The notes beneath the pieces were generated by a model, which did not search any database, was not told where the DNA came from, and was given only the letters and a program-made list of their open reading frames with translations. Shown here piece by piece: positions 17,262-25,564 of a stretch of DNA of 64,000 nt. The stretch is from positions 1-64,000 of the forward strand of contig CALGBY010000062.1 in the NCBI GenBank assembly GCA_937886445.1. Reading direction: 5' to 3'. This DNA comes from an uncultured Clostridia bacterium. GTDB lineage: Bacteria > Bacillota > Clostridia > Christensenellales > Aristaeellaceae. The translations under genes were made by a program, and so were the position numbers. Positions within the stretch are counted from its first letter, which is position 1. Every line of letters starts with the position of its first letter.

Positions 17262-17903
17262 TTACCGCTCGTTGCTTTCAGCTATGGTTCTGATCTTCCT
17301 GTTTGCCAGCAGCGAAAGCGTCACCGTTCCGCCAACGACACAGCCGGCCACGGCCTCTACAAGCCCCTGTACGCCTACGAGAAGCACGATAAACATAAGC
17401 GGGTTCGCCATGTCAGGGTTTTGTGTGATCTTCTCCGCGACATAACTGTTATCAAAGAAAAACAGAACGATATATCCCATAAAGAGAATTGTATTCAATA
17501 CTGCCGCCGACAGCGCTCCGATGTAACAGCTTACCGTTCTCGGGCAGCGGATCTTGTTCAATCCCTTCCAGATCAATGCGGTCAGCAGTCCCATCAATGT
17601 TCTTGTTCCCACACAGAGCAGGAATGTGCTGAACGGATCAGCCGCAAAAAAGGCACCCGTCATCGCGGAACGGCCGTTCATCGCGTCAAAAAAGCTCAGG
17701 ATACCGAAGATGAAGCCAAGCAGCGCGCCGGCTGAATTTCCGAGGATCATCGCTCCGATCGCAACGGGAATTGTTACAAAAGACATATTCAGCGGTCCTA
17801 CGGGAATGGTTCCCACCATTTTCACGACCACTTCAACCGCGGTAAATACCGCGAGAATACACATTCTGAAAATGAAGCTGCTGTTATTCTTTTTTGTTTT
17901 CAT
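17262..17903 (-). CDS. ECF transporter S component, probably for pantothenate
   Basis: Integral membrane substrate-binding subunit of an energy-coupling factor transporter, 213 residues with about six hydrophobic segments. The start region (MCILAVFTAVEVVVKM) and the VTIPVAIGAMILGNSAGALLG-like helix with its glycine run are typical of S components. The ATG at 17903 has GGAGG seven bases upstream; a start 13 codons earlier has none. The energising EcfA/EcfT subunits are not in this window, as expected for group II ECF systems. Placement four bases before coaX supports pantothenate (PanT) as substrate, but folate-type S components look similar, so the substrate is inferred. Confidence 0.8.
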   Translation of the reverse strand: MKTKKNNSSFIFRMCILAVFTAVEVVVKMVGTIPVGPLNMSFVTIPVAIGAMILGNSAGALLGFIFGILSFFDAMNGRSAMTGAFFAADPFSTFLLCVGTRTLMGLLTALIWKGLNKIRCPRTVSCYIGALSAAVLNTILFMGYIVLFFFDNSYVAEKITQNPDMANPLMFIVLLVGVQGLVEAVAGCVVGGTVTLSLLANRKIRTIAESNER

Positions 17904-18000
17904 TTTTACCTCCGTTCGGGCTCTCCGGGATGTCCGACGCATGAAATGTTGCTGTTTCTTCTCGGCGTCAGGCCCGTATCGGTGCCTGTGCCGTTTATAA

Positions 18001-18029
18001 ATTATATCATCTTCACCCTACCCTGTCAA
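18001..18029 (-). promoter_or_regulatory. Consensus promoter of the panT-coaX-hom operon
   Basis: On the minus strand TTGACA (18029-18024), exactly 17 bases, TATAAT (18006-18001), plus an extended -10 TG one base before. Both hexamers are perfect sigma-A consensus, the strongest promoter match in the window. It sits about 100 bases upstream of the panT start. Confidence 0.85.
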
Positions 18030-18091
18030 AACCGTTTCATCACTTATCACGACATGATGCAAAACAAATACATTTTTGCTTCACAGTTTGC

Positions 18092-18121
18092 TTGCACACC
18101 GCTGCCAAACAAAGCTATAAT
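18092..18121 (+). promoter_or_regulatory. Promoter of proA
   Basis: TTGCAC (18092-18097), 18-base spacer, consensus TATAAT (18116-18121). The GGAGGG site (18129-18134) and ATG at 18143 follow, giving a very short leader. Confidence 0.6.
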
Positions 18122-18142
18122 GTATTCGGGAGGGATGAACTG

Positions 18143-19429
18143 ATGAATGTTAGTGAAATGTCCGCGGCAGCGCGCGAAGCGTCCTATACGCTTCCCATGC
18201 TGAAAAAGGAAACACGGGAATCCGCGCTCAGGCATATCGCCGAAAAGCTGAATGAGCATAAAAATACGATATTTGACGCCAATAAAGCAGATATGGATGC
18301 GGCTGTGAAGGAAGCGCTGCCCGCTCCCCTTCTTGTGCGTCTTTTGTTTGACGAAAGCAAACTGAGAACAGTTACGGAAGGCATCAACAATCTCGCCGGT
18401 CTGGAAGATACAGTCGGAAAAACGATGCTCTCAAGAGAGCTTACAGACGGTCTGGCGCTTTACCGTGTGACATGCCCGATCGGCGTTTTGGGTGTCATAT
18501 TTGAGAGCCGGCCGGATGCTCTCGTGCAGATCGCTTCGCTTTGCGTAAAAAGCGGAAACGCTGTACTGATGAAAGGCGGGCGTGAAGCACTGAACACGAA
18601 CAAAGCCCTTTTCGAAGCGATATGTCAGGCCGGAAAAGAAGCCGGGCTCCCGGATGGCTGGATCGGTCTGTGTGAAACGAGAGATGATGTTAATGAAATG
18701 CTTGAGCAGTACGGCCTGATCGATCTGATCATTCCCCGCGGAAGCAATGCTTTTGTCAAGTACATAATGGATCATACGCATATCCCGGTCATGGGGCACG
18801 CGGACGGGATATGCCATGTATATATCGATTCCGATGCCGATATCCCAATGGCTGTACGGGTCACGACAGACGCAAAAACCAATCATTACGCTGTCTGCAA
18901 CGCGGCAGAGACATTGCTCGTTCACAGCAAAGCCGCACCCGCATTTCTTCCGGCGATCAAAAAAGCTCTTGATGAAAAGCATGTTGAGATCCGCGGGGAT
19001 GAACGGACGCGCGGATATATCGACTGCCTGAGCGCGACAGAGGAGGACTGGCGTACGGAATACCTTGACGCCATCATCAGCATCCGCGTTGTAGACAGCG
19101 TTGAGGAAGCCATCAGCCATATCAACCATTACGGAAGCCACCATACAGACGCGATCATCACCGAAAACAAACAGACAGCCTCTCTTTTCTGTGCAAAAAC
19201 GGACAGTGCCGGTGTCTATGTGAACTGCTCCACCCGTTTTGCCGACGGTTTCCGATACGGTTTCGGGGCTGAGGTCGGCATCTCTACCTCCCGCCTGCAC
19301 GCAAGAGGACCGGTAGGTGTGGAAGGCCTGCTGACATACAAATATATATTGAACGGAAACGGCAACACCGTAGGCGAAACGAAAGTATATACTCACAGGG
19401 ATTTGGATCTCCCCTGTCCCCTTTTCTGA
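18143..19429 (+). CDS. proA: Glutamate-5-semialdehyde dehydrogenase (gamma-glutamyl phosphate reductase)
   Basis: Reduces gamma-glutamyl phosphate to glutamate 5-semialdehyde, the second step of proline synthesis. The 428 residues are full length for ProA. Visible are IFESRPDALVQIASL (119-133), KGGREALNTN (144-153), the PRGSNAFVKYI motif (198-208) and the catalytic cysteine C252 in HYAVCNAAETLL. The ATG at 18143 is chosen for the GGAGGG eight bases upstream; an in-frame ATG 17 codons earlier would lie before the -10 box. proB is not adjacent here. A terminator follows at 19439. Confidence 0.95.
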   Translation: MNVSEMSAAAREASYTLPMLKKETRESALRHIAEKLNEHKNTIFDANKADMDAAVKEALPAPLLVRLLFDESKLRTVTEGINNLAGLEDTVGKTMLSRELTDGLALYRVTCPIGVLGVIFESRPDALVQIASLCVKSGNAVLMKGGREALNTNKALFEAICQAGKEAGLPDGWIGLCETRDDVNEMLEQYGLIDLIIPRGSNAFVKYIMDHTHIPVMGHADGICHVYIDSDADIPMAVRVTTDAKTNHYAVCNAAETLLVHSKAAPAFLPAIKKALDEKHVEIRGDERTRGYIDCLSATEEDWRTEYLDAIISIRVVDSVEEAISHINHYGSHHTDAIITENKQTASLFCAKTDSAGVYVNCSTRFADGFRYGFGAEVGISTSRLHARGPVGVEGLLTYKYILNGNGNTVGETKVYTHRDLDLPCPLF

Positions 19430-19438
19430 TCATATTGA

Positions 19439-19475
19439 CACACAAAAAAGCAGGGATGACCCTGCTTTTTGTGTG
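19439..19475. terminator. Bidirectional terminator between proA and the beta-propeller gene
   Basis: Long hairpin: CACAC-A6-GCAGGG (19439-19455), ATGA loop, CCCTGC-T5-GTGTG (19460-19475). Flanking A and T runs let it act for both convergent genes. Confidence 0.85.
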
Positions 19476-19482
19476 CAGGGGA

Positions 19483-21102
19483 TCAATTCAACTTGATCCC
19501 ATACATCCACGCGTTGTTTTTAGAGCATGTACCGATCACCAGCATATTTCCGTATACAGCGGGCGATGCCTGTATTTTTCCGTCCAGCTGCAAAGAAGAG
19601 ATCTCATTGCCGTGTACGCCGCTGATCATGTGCAGCACTCCGTTGCCGTCGGCCTGAATGATCCATGCGTTGCCCAGCTTATCATATACAGCCACCGGAG
19701 AAGATACCGTCTGACAATCCATCACAAAGCGCCAGCGTTCCGAACCGGTCTTCTTTTCCAGCGCGACGAGGGTGGATGTCTTCCCGCCATCGGTCATATT
19801 TACTGTAAAGAACACAAGATCTCCTACAGACTTCTCACCCACTACGGGGCTTGCCTTGCATCCGGACATCTCATCCTTGTCATAGGCGCATTTTATGTTG
19901 TATGTCCACATCTCTTCACCGGTCATCGCGTCCAGACGCCGGATGGTCACATCCTTTTTCTTGCCCAGTCTTGAAAACGCGGTATTGCCTGTATACAGCG
20001 CGACACTGCCGTCCGTCTCCCGGTCCAGTGCCGGAGAAGCGTCTGTGTTGTCACCGCAGTCAACGGCCCATACGGTCTTCATCGTCGCGGAGTCCACACA
20101 GCGAAGTATCCCGTAGCCGTCAGCCGTATAGACATACCCGTTGTACATTGCCGGGCTGCTTTCTATGGTCGTACGGGCATCCTTCTCATCCTTCGTTTTG
20201 CTGCGAAGGTATATTGTTTCCGGCGCCGCCGCGAGAGATTTTTTGTTCTGATAATCGAAGTCTGTATTCATTTTTACGGTATAGAGCAGTCCGTTTTCAC
20301 CGCAGGCGACCATCATATCATCACGGTACAGAAAAAGCGGTGTGGAATCGAAAGCACCGTTGCTGGAATATTGTTTCTGTTTATCACCGGATCTGCCGTT
20401 GATAAACAGAAGCTCTGTCTGCCCGATCAGCTCATACACATACAGCCCGATCTGTCCCGTTTTGTTTTTCAGCTTTGAGACAGACTGACCGAACGCGATC
20501 ACAGGCCGTGACTGGGTGTCGACTGATACGCTGCCTTTCATCGGATAACCGATATTGATGACATCACGCGTCGCCTCTCCGGTGAGCAGATCCAGAAAGT
20601 ACACTTTCCCGTCCTGCGCGGCGAAAATCACTTCACGAAGCGCCTTCGTAGACTGCTTTTCAGGATACAGGTTCATCATTTCGCGAACAGTTTTATCCCA
20701 TTTTACAATGGCCGGCTGTGAACCCCAGCCCACTCCGTACACATTTCCGCTTGAGGTATTGATCCCGCCGAGCTTGTATTTCCAGCTGACCTCCATACTC
20801 TCGCTTTTTAGATCCGCTGTTCCGTAAGCCGCATTCCCGCGCCAGTTATTGCCGCGAAATGTAAATACCCCGTTTTTCGCATAGGTATAGTGATCCGCAT
20901 CCGGAGCACATACGGTAACCTTTCGCTGATAATCCTTCAGTATATCCGCACCTGTAAATACGGTCTCTGTCATCTTCAGCTTTTCCGGTCTCGCATTTTC
21001 GCACGGACTGGCTCCTTCCGCCGATACGCCTGAAAATGACGCTGAGCAAGCCATGATACAAACCACCAATAAAATACAGGCAATGCACTTGATCCTGTTC
21101 AT
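19483..21102 (-). CDS. Secreted PQQ-type beta-propeller repeat protein, likely lipoprotein
   Basis: 539 residues with an N-terminal signal sequence (MNRIKCIACILLVVC) that may end in a lipobox IMAC. The rest is repeated beta-propeller blades of the PQQ/BamB-like kind: repeats such as YTADGYGILRCVDSAT, KVYFLDLLTGEATR, ALEKKTGSERWRF and HMISGVHGNE each follow the W/Y-x-x-D-x-x-T-G-x turn pattern. Conserved catalytic residues of PQQ dehydrogenases are not apparent, so it is probably a binding or scaffold protein on the outside of the cell. It is the last gene of a run holB-ricT-lamin tail-propeller and lies 63 bases after the lamin-tail gene, behind a possible terminator. Function unknown. Confidence 0.8.
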   Translation of the reverse strand: MNRIKCIACILLVVCIMACSASFSGVSAEGASPCENARPEKLKMTETVFTGADILKDYQRKVTVCAPDADHYTYAKNGVFTFRGNNWRGNAAYGTADLKSESMEVSWKYKLGGINTSSGNVYGVGWGSQPAIVKWDKTVREMMNLYPEKQSTKALREVIFAAQDGKVYFLDLLTGEATRDVINIGYPMKGSVSVDTQSRPVIAFGQSVSKLKNKTGQIGLYVYELIGQTELLFINGRSGDKQKQYSSNGAFDSTPLFLYRDDMMVACGENGLLYTVKMNTDFDYQNKKSLAAAPETIYLRSKTKDEKDARTTIESSPAMYNGYVYTADGYGILRCVDSATMKTVWAVDCGDNTDASPALDRETDGSVALYTGNTAFSRLGKKKDVTIRRLDAMTGEEMWTYNIKCAYDKDEMSGCKASPVVGEKSVGDLVFFTVNMTDGGKTSTLVALEKKTGSERWRFVMDCQTVSSPVAVYDKLGNAWIIQADGNGVLHMISGVHGNEISSLQLDGKIQASPAVYGNMLVIGTCSKNNAWMYGIKLN

Positions 21103-21124
21103 GAGCTTCGACCTTTCAAAGATA

Positions 21125-21160
21125 AACGACCGCGTTTTCCGAAAGAGTTCCGCGGCCGTT
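21125..21160 (-). terminator. Possible terminator after the lamin-tail gene
   Basis: AACGGCCGCG (21160-21151) pairs with CGCGGTCGTT (21134-21125) on the minus strand, one G-T pair, followed by TATC TTTG. The T-run is short, so some read-through into the propeller gene is likely. Confidence 0.5.
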
Positions 21161-21165
21161 ATGGA

Positions 21166-21702
21166 TTATTGTTCTATCGGAGTGATCACATTTTCATAGC
21201 CGGGAGTAGGCGTTGATGTATACTGCCATTCGCCTGCCGCGTCTACCGCCATGGAAATGTTTTTTTGCTGGATCGCATAATCATATCTGTCAAGAATGAC
21301 GCCTTTATATGAAAGAACGACCTTCTCTCCCTCAGCGCTGTTAAGCTTGAAAGCGGTGTGAAGCTCAACCGGATCCAGGCTTTCCGTTCCGGAGCAAAAT
21401 ACGATGATATAGCCGTGAGCCGGCAGTATCACAGACGGAAATACAAACTTTTCCGGGTTTTTCTTGCTGTCCGAAAGGCAAAGCCCCTCAAGGTCGATAT
21501 CATTGTCCGATGTGTTGTAGAGCTCGATCCAGTCGGAGGATTCCCCGTTTTTATCAACAATGGTTTTCTTCCCGTTTGAAGCCATAAACTCATTCAGCCT
21601 CACGGCGGTAAAATCGCGGGAAGCTTCGCTGCCGGCAAACGCGGCGAAAGGCAGCAGCATTGTAAGCACAAGCACGATACAGATCATCTTTTTCATATTC
21701 AT
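21166..21702 (-). CDS. Secreted lamin-tail domain (LTD) protein
   Basis: 178 residues: signal peptide (MNMKKMICIVLVLTMLLPFA, cleavage after AFA) and one lamin-tail immunoglobulin-like domain. The family core is clear: VRLNEFMASN, then GESSDWIELYNTSDNDIDL, LCLSD, and VILPAHGYIIVFC near residues 95-107. Bacterial LTD domains occur on exported proteins and are thought to bind ligands or surfaces. It starts 10 bases after ricT stops, so it is cotranscribed with a cytoplasmic replication/regulation pair, an odd mix. The start could be ATG 21702 or the ATG two codons later. Confidence 0.85.
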   Translation of the reverse strand: MNMKKMICIVLVLTMLLPFAAFAGSEASRDFTAVRLNEFMASNGKKTIVDKNGESSDWIELYNTSDNDIDLEGLCLSDSKKNPEKFVFPSVILPAHGYIIVFCSGTESLDPVELHTAFKLNSAEGEKVVLSYKGVILDRYDYAIQQKNISMAVDAAGEWQYTSTPTPGYENVITPIEQ

Positions 21703-21712
21703 ACCTCTTTCC

Positions 21713-22669
21713 TCAGTTCTCATAGTCGTTCAAACTGTTCATATCTTCTGTGATCTCATTCTCCTGCAGCCTGCTGATGTCCTCTGCCTCCTCATCCTCA
21801 TCGGTAAACACCGAAGAGTTATTCTGCTCCTTTCCTTCTGTATTCTGTCCGGACATACCTGTGTGCAGCCGCTTGACTTCCTCAAGCGGATAATCCTTCT
21901 GCTCGGTCCCGTCTCCCTTGGGAATACGCACCCTTACGGTTTCCTTCAGGATATTCAGTTCCACCACCGTTCCGTTTCCGTCCGGTGTGATGACTTCTTT
22001 TCCTATGCGGGGCATCCTTTTGCGTGTTTCCTCATAATGATCCTCTTCATATTTAAGGCAGCACATAAGCCGGCCGCACACGCCTGAGATCTTTGTCGGG
22101 TTGAGAGACAGGCTTTGTTCCTTTGCCATTTTGATAGATACCGGCTGGAAATCCCCAAGAAAAGCCGCGCAGCAAAGCTTTCTTCCGCACAGGCCGAGGC
22201 CACCCAGCATCTTCGCTTCATCCCGTACGCCGATCTGTCTCAGCTCGATCCTCGTACGGAAAATCGCCGCCAGATCCTTCACCAGCAGGCGGAAGTCAAC
22301 ACGCTTATCCGATGTGAAATAAAACAGGATCTTGCTGTTATCAAAGGTATACTCGCAGCCCACCAGCTTCATCTGCAGCTTGTGCTCATCCACCTTTTTC
22401 TGGCAAACGGCAAGCGCATCCGCTTCCTTCGCGCGGTTCTGCATCTCATGGTCATAATCCTCATCGTTTGCAACGCGTATCACGCTTTTGAGAGGCAGCT
22501 GGACCAGTTCATCCTCTATTTCCCTCACGCCGCCGACCACTTCACCGTACTCAATACCGCGTGCGGTTTCAACGATCACCGCGCTCCCGGCAGTCGGCCA
22601 AAATGAACCCGGGTCAAAATAATACAGTTTACCGGCATTTCTGAACCGTACACCAATCACTGTTGCCAT
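21713..22669 (-). CDS. ricT: RicT/YaaT (PSP1 domain) regulatory iron-sulfur complex subunit
   Basis: Cytoplasmic PSP1-domain protein; in Bacillus it joins RicA and RicF in a complex carrying [4Fe-4S] clusters that promotes RNase Y-dependent mRNA processing and affects sporulation and competence. 318 residues. The conserved cysteines are all present: LGLCGRKLCC (C161, C166, C167) and GVCGRLMCC (C198, C203, C204). The acidic C-terminal tail (about 290-318) is variable. ATG 22669 follows AAGGAG. It overlaps the end of holB by 13 bases, the conserved Firmicutes order holB-ricT. Confidence 0.93.
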   Translation of the reverse strand: MATVIGVRFRNAGKLYYFDPGSFWPTAGSAVIVETARGIEYGEVVGGVREIEDELVQLPLKSVIRVANDEDYDHEMQNRAKEADALAVCQKKVDEHKLQMKLVGCEYTFDNSKILFYFTSDKRVDFRLLVKDLAAIFRTRIELRQIGVRDEAKMLGGLGLCGRKLCCAAFLGDFQPVSIKMAKEQSLSLNPTKISGVCGRLMCCLKYEEDHYEETRKRMPRIGKEVITPDGNGTVVELNILKETVRVRIPKGDGTEQKDYPLEEVKRLHTGMSGQNTEGKEQNNSSVFTDEDEEAEDISRLQENEITEDMNSLNDYEN

Positions 22670-23610
22670 CTTGTTTTCTCCTTCAGTACCGATAATAAAA
22701 GCTCCTCTGATACAGCAGCCCATCCCACATTGGATACGATCTGCTTTCTGGCGTTAAGCAATGCCTCCCGAATAGACAGCAATGAGCTGTCATCGGCATT
22801 CTGCCATCCCGGAAACAGTTCATTCTTATTCCTGACCGCGTGGCTGAGAAAAACATCGAAAATATCCAGCAGAAGACTGCTTGAATCCTTCATATCCTTC
22901 AGCTGCTTTGCGGCAGCCGGAATATCACCTGCCGCGTTGACACTTAAAAACGTCTTTTCGAATATCTCACGCGCCTGCCAGTAGGAATCATCTTCCATCA
23001 GTTTGAAAGCCTTTCCGATGCTTCCGCCGCTGTCCTGCGCCGCTTTGACGGTTTTTTCATTTTTACCGAAATGTTTTTCAAGCTCTTTCGCGATCAATGT
23101 GTCTTCCATCGGAGGCATACGCAGCAGCCGGCATCTTGAGCGGATCGTCGGCAGAACGGCGGCCTCGCTGTCTGCTGACAAAATGAAGAAAGTGCCCTGT
23201 TCCGATTCTTCAAGCGATTTCAGCAAACAGTTTTGCGCCTGCGATGTCATGCGATGCGCTTCTTTGATCAGAACGACCCGTGTCCCGCCTTCAAAAGCGT
23301 GTCTTGATAACGCGTCCAGAACTCTTCGAAGTTCATCCACACCGATACTCTTCTTTGATGAATTTTCTGCCGGCATCAGCAGATCGGCATGCGTTTTTTG
23401 ATCACATCTTTTGCAGCTTTTGCACTTTCCGCAGGGTCTGTTCCCATCAGCACGGCAAAGCAGCCCTTTAGCGAGCAATTCCGCCAGGGTCTTTTTTCCT
23501 GTTCCGCTTTCTCCGGTAATCAGCAAAGCGGAAGGCATCGCGTTCAGTCTGAAATCACCGATCAGCGCGGAAACGGCACTGCCCCGCTGAACAAAATCAT
23601 CAAGCTGCAC
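22657..23610 (-). CDS. holB: DNA polymerase III subunit delta'
   Basis: Clamp-loader subunit that helps place the sliding clamp on primed DNA. 317 residues: Walker A GESGTGKKT (33-41), a zinc-binding cysteine quartet C60-x2-C63-x2-C66-x2-C69, the HRMTSQAQNCLLKSLEE segment and the TIRSRC sensor that supplies an arginine finger. The second Lys in the P-loop (GKK) is usual in this family. GGAGGAAG precedes the start. The usual upstream neighbour tmk is not here; instead the gene has its own promoter at 23664-23692. Confidence 0.93.
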   Translation of the reverse strand: MQLDDFVQRGSAVSALIGDFRLNAMPSALLITGESGTGKKTLAELLAKGLLCRADGNRPCGKCKSCKRCDQKTHADLLMPAENSSKKSIGVDELRRVLDALSRHAFEGGTRVVLIKEAHRMTSQAQNCLLKSLEESEQGTFFILSADSEAAVLPTIRSRCRLLRMPPMEDTLIAKELEKHFGKNEKTVKAAQDSGGSIGKAFKLMEDDSYWQAREIFEKTFLSVNAAGDIPAAAKQLKDMKDSSSLLLDIFDVFLSHAVRNKNELFPGWQNADDSSLLSIREALLNARKQIVSNVGWAAVSEELLLSVLKEKTRWQQ

Positions 23611-23653
23611 ATCTTCCTCCGGGATCCGGCGTTATAAATCGATGCTGCAGAGC

Positions 23654-23692
23654 ATCCGCTCATATTATACATCATCCGGAGCGGATTGTAAA
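23654..23692 (-). promoter_or_regulatory. Promoter of holB-ricT with flanking inverted repeat
   Basis: On the minus strand TTTACA (23692-23687), 17 bases, TATAAT (23669-23664). The -10 box lies between two perfect 8-base inverted copies, ATCCGCTC (23654-23661) and GAGCGGAT (23679-23686), which may be an operator. The wider 309-base gap 23611-23919 also holds the plus-strand promoter at 23879; I see nothing else in it. Confidence 0.65.
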
Positions 23693-23878
23693 TCAAAACT
23701 CACCGTTCAGACTGAGAAACACTCAGAAGCACAAATTCTGCCGGTCTGTTATTCCGTCATATACAGCCGGCGCGTTTTCTGTGCTTTCATTTAAGGGTTT
23801 CTGCTGCCTGTGCTCCTGTTTTCTGTGAGCATACATTCATTTTTACTTATCGAATTTATTTATTAATACCGATTTTTG

Positions 23879-23887
23879 TGATATAAT
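23879..23887 (+). promoter_or_regulatory. Extended -10 promoter of the ABC cassette
   Basis: TGA followed by TATAAT (23882-23887). At 17 bases upstream only TTTATT is found, so the extended -10 probably compensates. AGGAGG lies 14 bases further on, giving a short leader. Confidence 0.6.
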
Positions 23888-23919
23888 GGCTTTGAAATCA
23901 GGAGGATGCGGAAAACACA

Positions 23920-24843
23920 ATGCTTGAAGTGATCGATGTCAGTAAAAATTTCGGAATGCACAACGCCCTCAGCAATGTCTCCTTTACCGTTCAGAACGGG
24001 CAGATACTCGGCTTACTGGGTGAAAACGGTGCCGGAAAAAGCACGCTGCTGAATATCATCAGCGGCTGTCTGGCTCCGGCCTCCGGCACGGTAAAAATAA
24101 ACGGTTTCGACATCACAGACGAGCACCGTCAGGCCAAAAGATGCATTGGCTATCTTGCCGAAACTGTCCCTCTCTACGACGAAATGACTGTCCGCGCGTG
24201 TTTGAAATTTGTCTGTGAGATCAGAGAAATGCTTGATGCGGATATACCCGGCCATATCGACGAAATAGCGCACATGACAGGCATCACGGATTTTCTTGAC
24301 CGCAGAGCCGGAAACCTTTCAAAGGGCATGCGTCAGAGAGTCGGGATCGCGCAGGCGATCTGCTCCTTTCCGGAGATCATCATTCTGGATGAGCCGTCCG
24401 TAGGGCTTGACCCGTCTCAGAATGCAGAATTCAGAAAGCTGATCAAAGCGCTGTCATCCCGCTCGGCTATCATTATTTCTTCTCATATTCTCAGCGAGTT
24501 GCAGGCAATATGCACAAGATGCCTGATTCTTCATGCAGGCAGGCTGATCTACGACAGCGATATTCATTCCGAAAACGCTTCTTCCCTGCGTCTTCGGCTT
24601 TCCGTCCGGTATGATACCGGTAAGCTGCTTTCGGCGCTTCGCACCCTTCCGTGCATCCTGAAAGCCGTCCGCACAGAAAGCGAAACACCGGGCATCAGCA
24701 ATGTTGAGGTTTTTTGCCGTCCCGGAGCAGATGCCGAAACAGCGGTTTTTCATCTTCTTTCCGGCATGGACGCGCCGATCCTGCGTATGTATCCCGCCAA
24801 AGACAGCCTTGAGGATATCTTTTTGAATATTACCGGAAAATAA
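23920..24843 (+). CDS. ABC transporter ATP-binding protein (GldA-like)
   Basis: Cytoplasmic ATPase subunit, 307 residues. Walker A GENGAGKST (34-42), signature LSKGMRQRVG, Walker B IIILDEPSVGLDP and the switch HILSELQAICTR are intact. The C-terminal 80 residues form the usual regulatory domain of ABC-2 ATPases. First gene of four that read together; the permease starts 10 bases later. The cassette order (ATPase, ABC-2 permease, GldG-like, DUF4340-like) is seen in many bacteria and is called GldA/F/G by analogy with Bacteroidetes gliding genes, though in Clostridia no gliding is implied. Confidence 0.9.
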   Translation: MLEVIDVSKNFGMHNALSNVSFTVQNGQILGLLGENGAGKSTLLNIISGCLAPASGTVKINGFDITDEHRQAKRCIGYLAETVPLYDEMTVRACLKFVCEIREMLDADIPGHIDEIAHMTGITDFLDRRAGNLSKGMRQRVGIAQAICSFPEIIILDEPSVGLDPSQNAEFRKLIKALSSRSAIIISSHILSELQAICTRCLILHAGRLIYDSDIHSENASSLRLRLSVRYDTGKLLSALRTLPCILKAVRTESETPGISNVEVFCRPGADAETAVFHLLSGMDAPILRMYPAKDSLEDIFLNITGK

Positions 24844-24853
24844 CGGAGGTACT

Positions 24854-25564
24854 ATGATCCCGATCCTGAAAAGAGAACTGATGGGATATTTCCTAACAGC
24901 CACCGGCTATGTGTTCATCGGCATATTCATGCTGCTTTCCGGCATCTGCTATGCCATGCTGAATCTCGCGGCACGGTCGGGCAATATGCTGTATACGTTG
25001 CAATATATGGGATATATCTGGATGCTGCTGTGCCCGGTCGCAGTTCCGCGCCTGCTGGCCGGAGAATACTCCCGTCACACCGATACACTGCTTTTTTCTT
25101 CTCCGTTATCCGTGACCGATATCGTTGCGGGAAAATTTCTGGCGGCAGTCTGTGTAATGCTTACCGCAGTCGTTCTCAGCTTTATCTTCCCGGTATTGAC
25201 CGCTGTTTACGGCCATCTCTATCTCGGCGAAACAGTTGCAGCTTATCTCGGGTTTATTTTTCAGGGTATCGCTTACATCGCGATGGATCTTTTCGTTTCC
25301 TCCTTTGCTGCCAATCAGATCTCCGCCTCGGCCGCGTGTATCGGTGTCAACCTGTTCCTCTGGCTGGCGGATCTCATCAGTGAAGCGGTTTCTGTGCCCG
25401 TTCTGGACAGCGTCTTTTCTTTCATCAGCCTCTACAGGCGTTCCGTTCCCTTCAGTGCGGGAAGGATCTCCCTCGGCAGCATCGTTTACTTCATTGCCTT
25501 TATATTCATCATGTGCTTCCTCTGTGTAAGAGTACTGGACGCGCGAAGATGGAGGAACGCATGA
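24854..25564 (+). CDS. ABC-2 type permease (GldF-like)
   Basis: 236-residue integral membrane protein with six hydrophobic helices (about 10-35, 52-72, 90-120, 128-150, 155-175, 200-225). The N-terminal LKRELMGYFLTATGYVFIG and the PRLLAGEYSRHTDTLLFSSP loop with its SPLSV turn are characteristic of GldF-type permeases. ATGA overlap with the next gene (25561-25564) implies translational coupling. Partner of the ATPase at 23920. Confidence 0.88.
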   Translation: MIPILKRELMGYFLTATGYVFIGIFMLLSGICYAMLNLAARSGNMLYTLQYMGYIWMLLCPVAVPRLLAGEYSRHTDTLLFSSPLSVTDIVAGKFLAAVCVMLTAVVLSFIFPVLTAVYGHLYLGETVAAYLGFIFQGIAYIAMDLFVSSFAANQISASAACIGVNLFLWLADLISEAVSVPVLDSVFSFISLYRRSVPFSAGRISLGSIVYFIAFIFIMCFLCVRVLDARRWRNA

